Of a stretch of DNA of 64,000 nucleotides, positions 63,314 through 64,000 are shown piece after piece; position 1 is the first letter of the stretch; each line of letters starts with the position of its first letter. Under the pieces are notes generated by a model, which worked only from the letters and a program-made list of their open reading frames with translations, had not been told where the DNA came from and ran no database searches. Origin of the DNA: Algibacter luteus. GTDB lineage: Bacteria; Bacteroidota; Bacteroidia; Flavobacteriales; Flavobacteriaceae. The stretch covers positions 1 through 64,000 of the forward strand of contig NZ_FQYK01000010.1 of NCBI RefSeq assembly GCF_900141715.1. Reading direction: 5' to 3'. A program made the translations under genes and the position numbers.

Positions 63314-63649
63314 CAAGTAAATCTATAAGCCGAATTCTGTTCATTCCGTACTCGTTTCAAGTTTACCTAAAACAAGCACAAAAATACCTTATCATTTATC
63401 TTAGTGCATTGTTACCAATACACTTTAGCTGCCTACCCTCCAACAATCGGGCGTGCAGCCCTCAAACGTTGGTATACATGACATTGCACCACATAGAGTT
63501 TACCTGATTTCACTACAGCATAACCTGTACATTCTTTCTGTTGCACTTTTCCTAACCTCACGGTTGGTGGCCATTAACCACTATGTTGCACTACGGTGTT
63601 CGGACTTTCCTTCCCGAAATAACTTCGGAACGATAAGGCGATTTACTTA
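63314..63649 (-). ncRNA. rnpB: RNase P RNA
   Basis: Minus-strand RNA of about 336 nt, the catalytic RNA of ribonuclease P, which cuts the 5' leader from tRNA precursors. The conserved regions are in order: CR I, GGAAGGAAAGTCCGAACACC, near the 5' end; the central GAGGGTAGGCAGCTAAAG; and the 3' CR V, ACAGAATTCGGCTTAT. P1 is closed by AAGTAAAT (63648-63641) and ATTTACTT (63322-63315). A TAATTTTG -7 element on the minus strand at 63661-63654 sits 5 bases before the mapped 5' end. A plus-strand open frame of 65 codons over this gene is spurious. Confidence 0.95.
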
Positions 63650-63653
63650 AACG

Positions 63654-63661
63654 CAAAATTA
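63654..63661 (-). promoter_or_regulatory. -7 element TAATTTTG of rnpB
   Basis: Exact TAnnTTTG match on the minus strand, about 5 bases before the first base of the P1 stem. Confidence 0.55.
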
Positions 63662-63700
63662 CAATTCCTATATTTTAAAATCTAATTAAAAATCATTATT

Positions 63701-63824
63701 TGGGCGCCTGCCTGCGGGCAGGCAGGTTACCCACAAGGGGTCTGGCTTTCCACTATAAGTTTTGGCTCGATGCGCGCCTCGCAAAAATCTACCGCTGCAA
63801 TCCTTAACACAGGGGCTGTTTGCT
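63701..63824 (+). repeat. Intergenic repeat, copy C (with CCTGCCTGCGGGCAGGCAGG palindrome)
   Basis: About 120 bp. The palindrome is at 63707-63726, followed by GGTCTGGCTTTCC, GTTTTGGCTCGATGCGCGCC and CAATCCTTAACACAGGGG. It shares its first part with copy A (22319) and its central part with copy B (49370), so the family is modular. Confidence 0.75.
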
Positions 63825-63860
63825 AGCTTTGATTTTAAGAAATGAAGATTATTTTACTTT

Positions 63861-64000
63861 TTATTCGGTTTGCCTTTTTATCCATTCAAACATAATATCT
63901 AATGCCATCGGTGAAAAAGTCTGTTCAATAATGGCGTATTCATTCGGTAAACCGGTTTTGCTTTCTTGAAATAAGTGATTTAAATCATCCAACGTCATTG
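63861..64000 (-). CDS. Alpha/beta hydrolase, C-terminal part
   Basis: The C-terminal 46 residues of a gene running off the window's right edge. They contain LDDLNHLFQESKTGLPNEY and end SPMALDIMFEWIKRQTE. Asn-His in LNHLF has the catalytic-His context of the alpha/beta hydrolase (dienelactone hydrolase/BAAT-like) families that end ETISPEVLELI-x-W. The stop codon is at 63863-63861. The rest of the protein is outside the window, so the substrate class is open. Confidence 0.7.
   Translation of the reverse strand, partial: MTLDDLNHLFQESKTGLPNEYAIIEQTFSPMALDIMFEWIKRQTE

Noticed and set aside
63453-63650. 65-codon plus-strand ORF over the rnpB gene
   Set aside because: It is antisense to the RNase P RNA, whose conserved regions account for the sequence.

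Overview
This window looks like ordinary chromosome from a marine-type Flavobacteriaceae (Bacteroidota). The base composition is AT-rich. Start codons mostly lack Shine-Dalgarno sequences, and several genes are preceded by the Bacteroidota -7 element TAnnTTTG. Two secreted proteins end in type IX secretion (T9SS) sorting domains, and family-typical genes occur (DUF4251, DUF3822, DUF4126, DUF5117-type metalloprotease, fused E1 alpha/beta dehydrogenase). I saw no tRNA, CRISPR array, prophage, integrase or intact insertion sequence.

Layout. 1-2.5 kb: end of a copper-efflux operon (copA C-terminus, CusB-like adaptor, small metal-binding lipoprotein), closed by a hairpin. 2.7-12.3 kb: serine hydrolase, secreted subtilase, SPFH protein, T9SS type B protein, acyl-CoA dehydrogenase and a DUF3360-like membrane protein. 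12.4-15.8 kb: the agmatine-to-putrescine pair, then a nitroreductase divergent from an HxlR regulator, with two almost identical 17-bp operators placed against recognisable promoters. 15.9-22.2 kb: an intradiol-fold secreted protein, a DUF4251 lipoprotein, an MFS carrier, GT9, two EamA carriers and a cold-shock-domain protein, all on the minus strand. 22.3-28.2 kb: an intergenic repeat, cupin, SF2 helicase, aldo/keto reductase and a lone ExbD preceded by two very small ORFs. 28.2-37.5 kb: fused branched-chain-type E1, an Fe(II) oxygenase, an eIF1/SUI1-like gene followed by DUF1835, nucleoside phosphorylase and a cytosolic binding-protein-fold protein, then a TlpA-like lipoprotein and the NAD(P)HX repair enzyme.

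37.6-42.6 kb is the threonine operon thrA-thrB-thrC. Upstream I found a 35-codon leader ORF rich in Thr codons, with a TACTTTTG promoter element before it and mutually exclusive hairpins after it, so threonine attenuation is the likely control. 42.6-50.2 kb holds a T9SS type A protein, a tiny membrane ORF, gcvT, glsA, an SDR, a pterin dehydratase, yebC, a Gfo/Idh oxidoreductase and a NYN-domain protein. 50.4-59.6 kb holds a zinc metalloprotease, an apparent lipopolysaccharide core (Kdo) cluster (kdsB, HAD, CAT-like acyltransferase, KdnB-like dehydrogenase, PlsC-like acyltransferase) and a RecD-like helicase. 59.7-63.2 kb holds DUF3822-rsmD and two secreted proteins. The window ends with the RNase P RNA gene on the minus strand, a third copy of the intergenic repeat, and the C-terminus of an alpha/beta hydrolase.

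Most of the window is housekeeping and surface functions. The best candidates for new biology are regulatory or small: the thr leader, the HxlR operator pair, the tiny ORFs before exbD and gcvT, the repeat family, and the two clusters of partly known enzymes (Kdo modification; nucleoside phosphorylase with a cytosolic binding-protein-fold protein).
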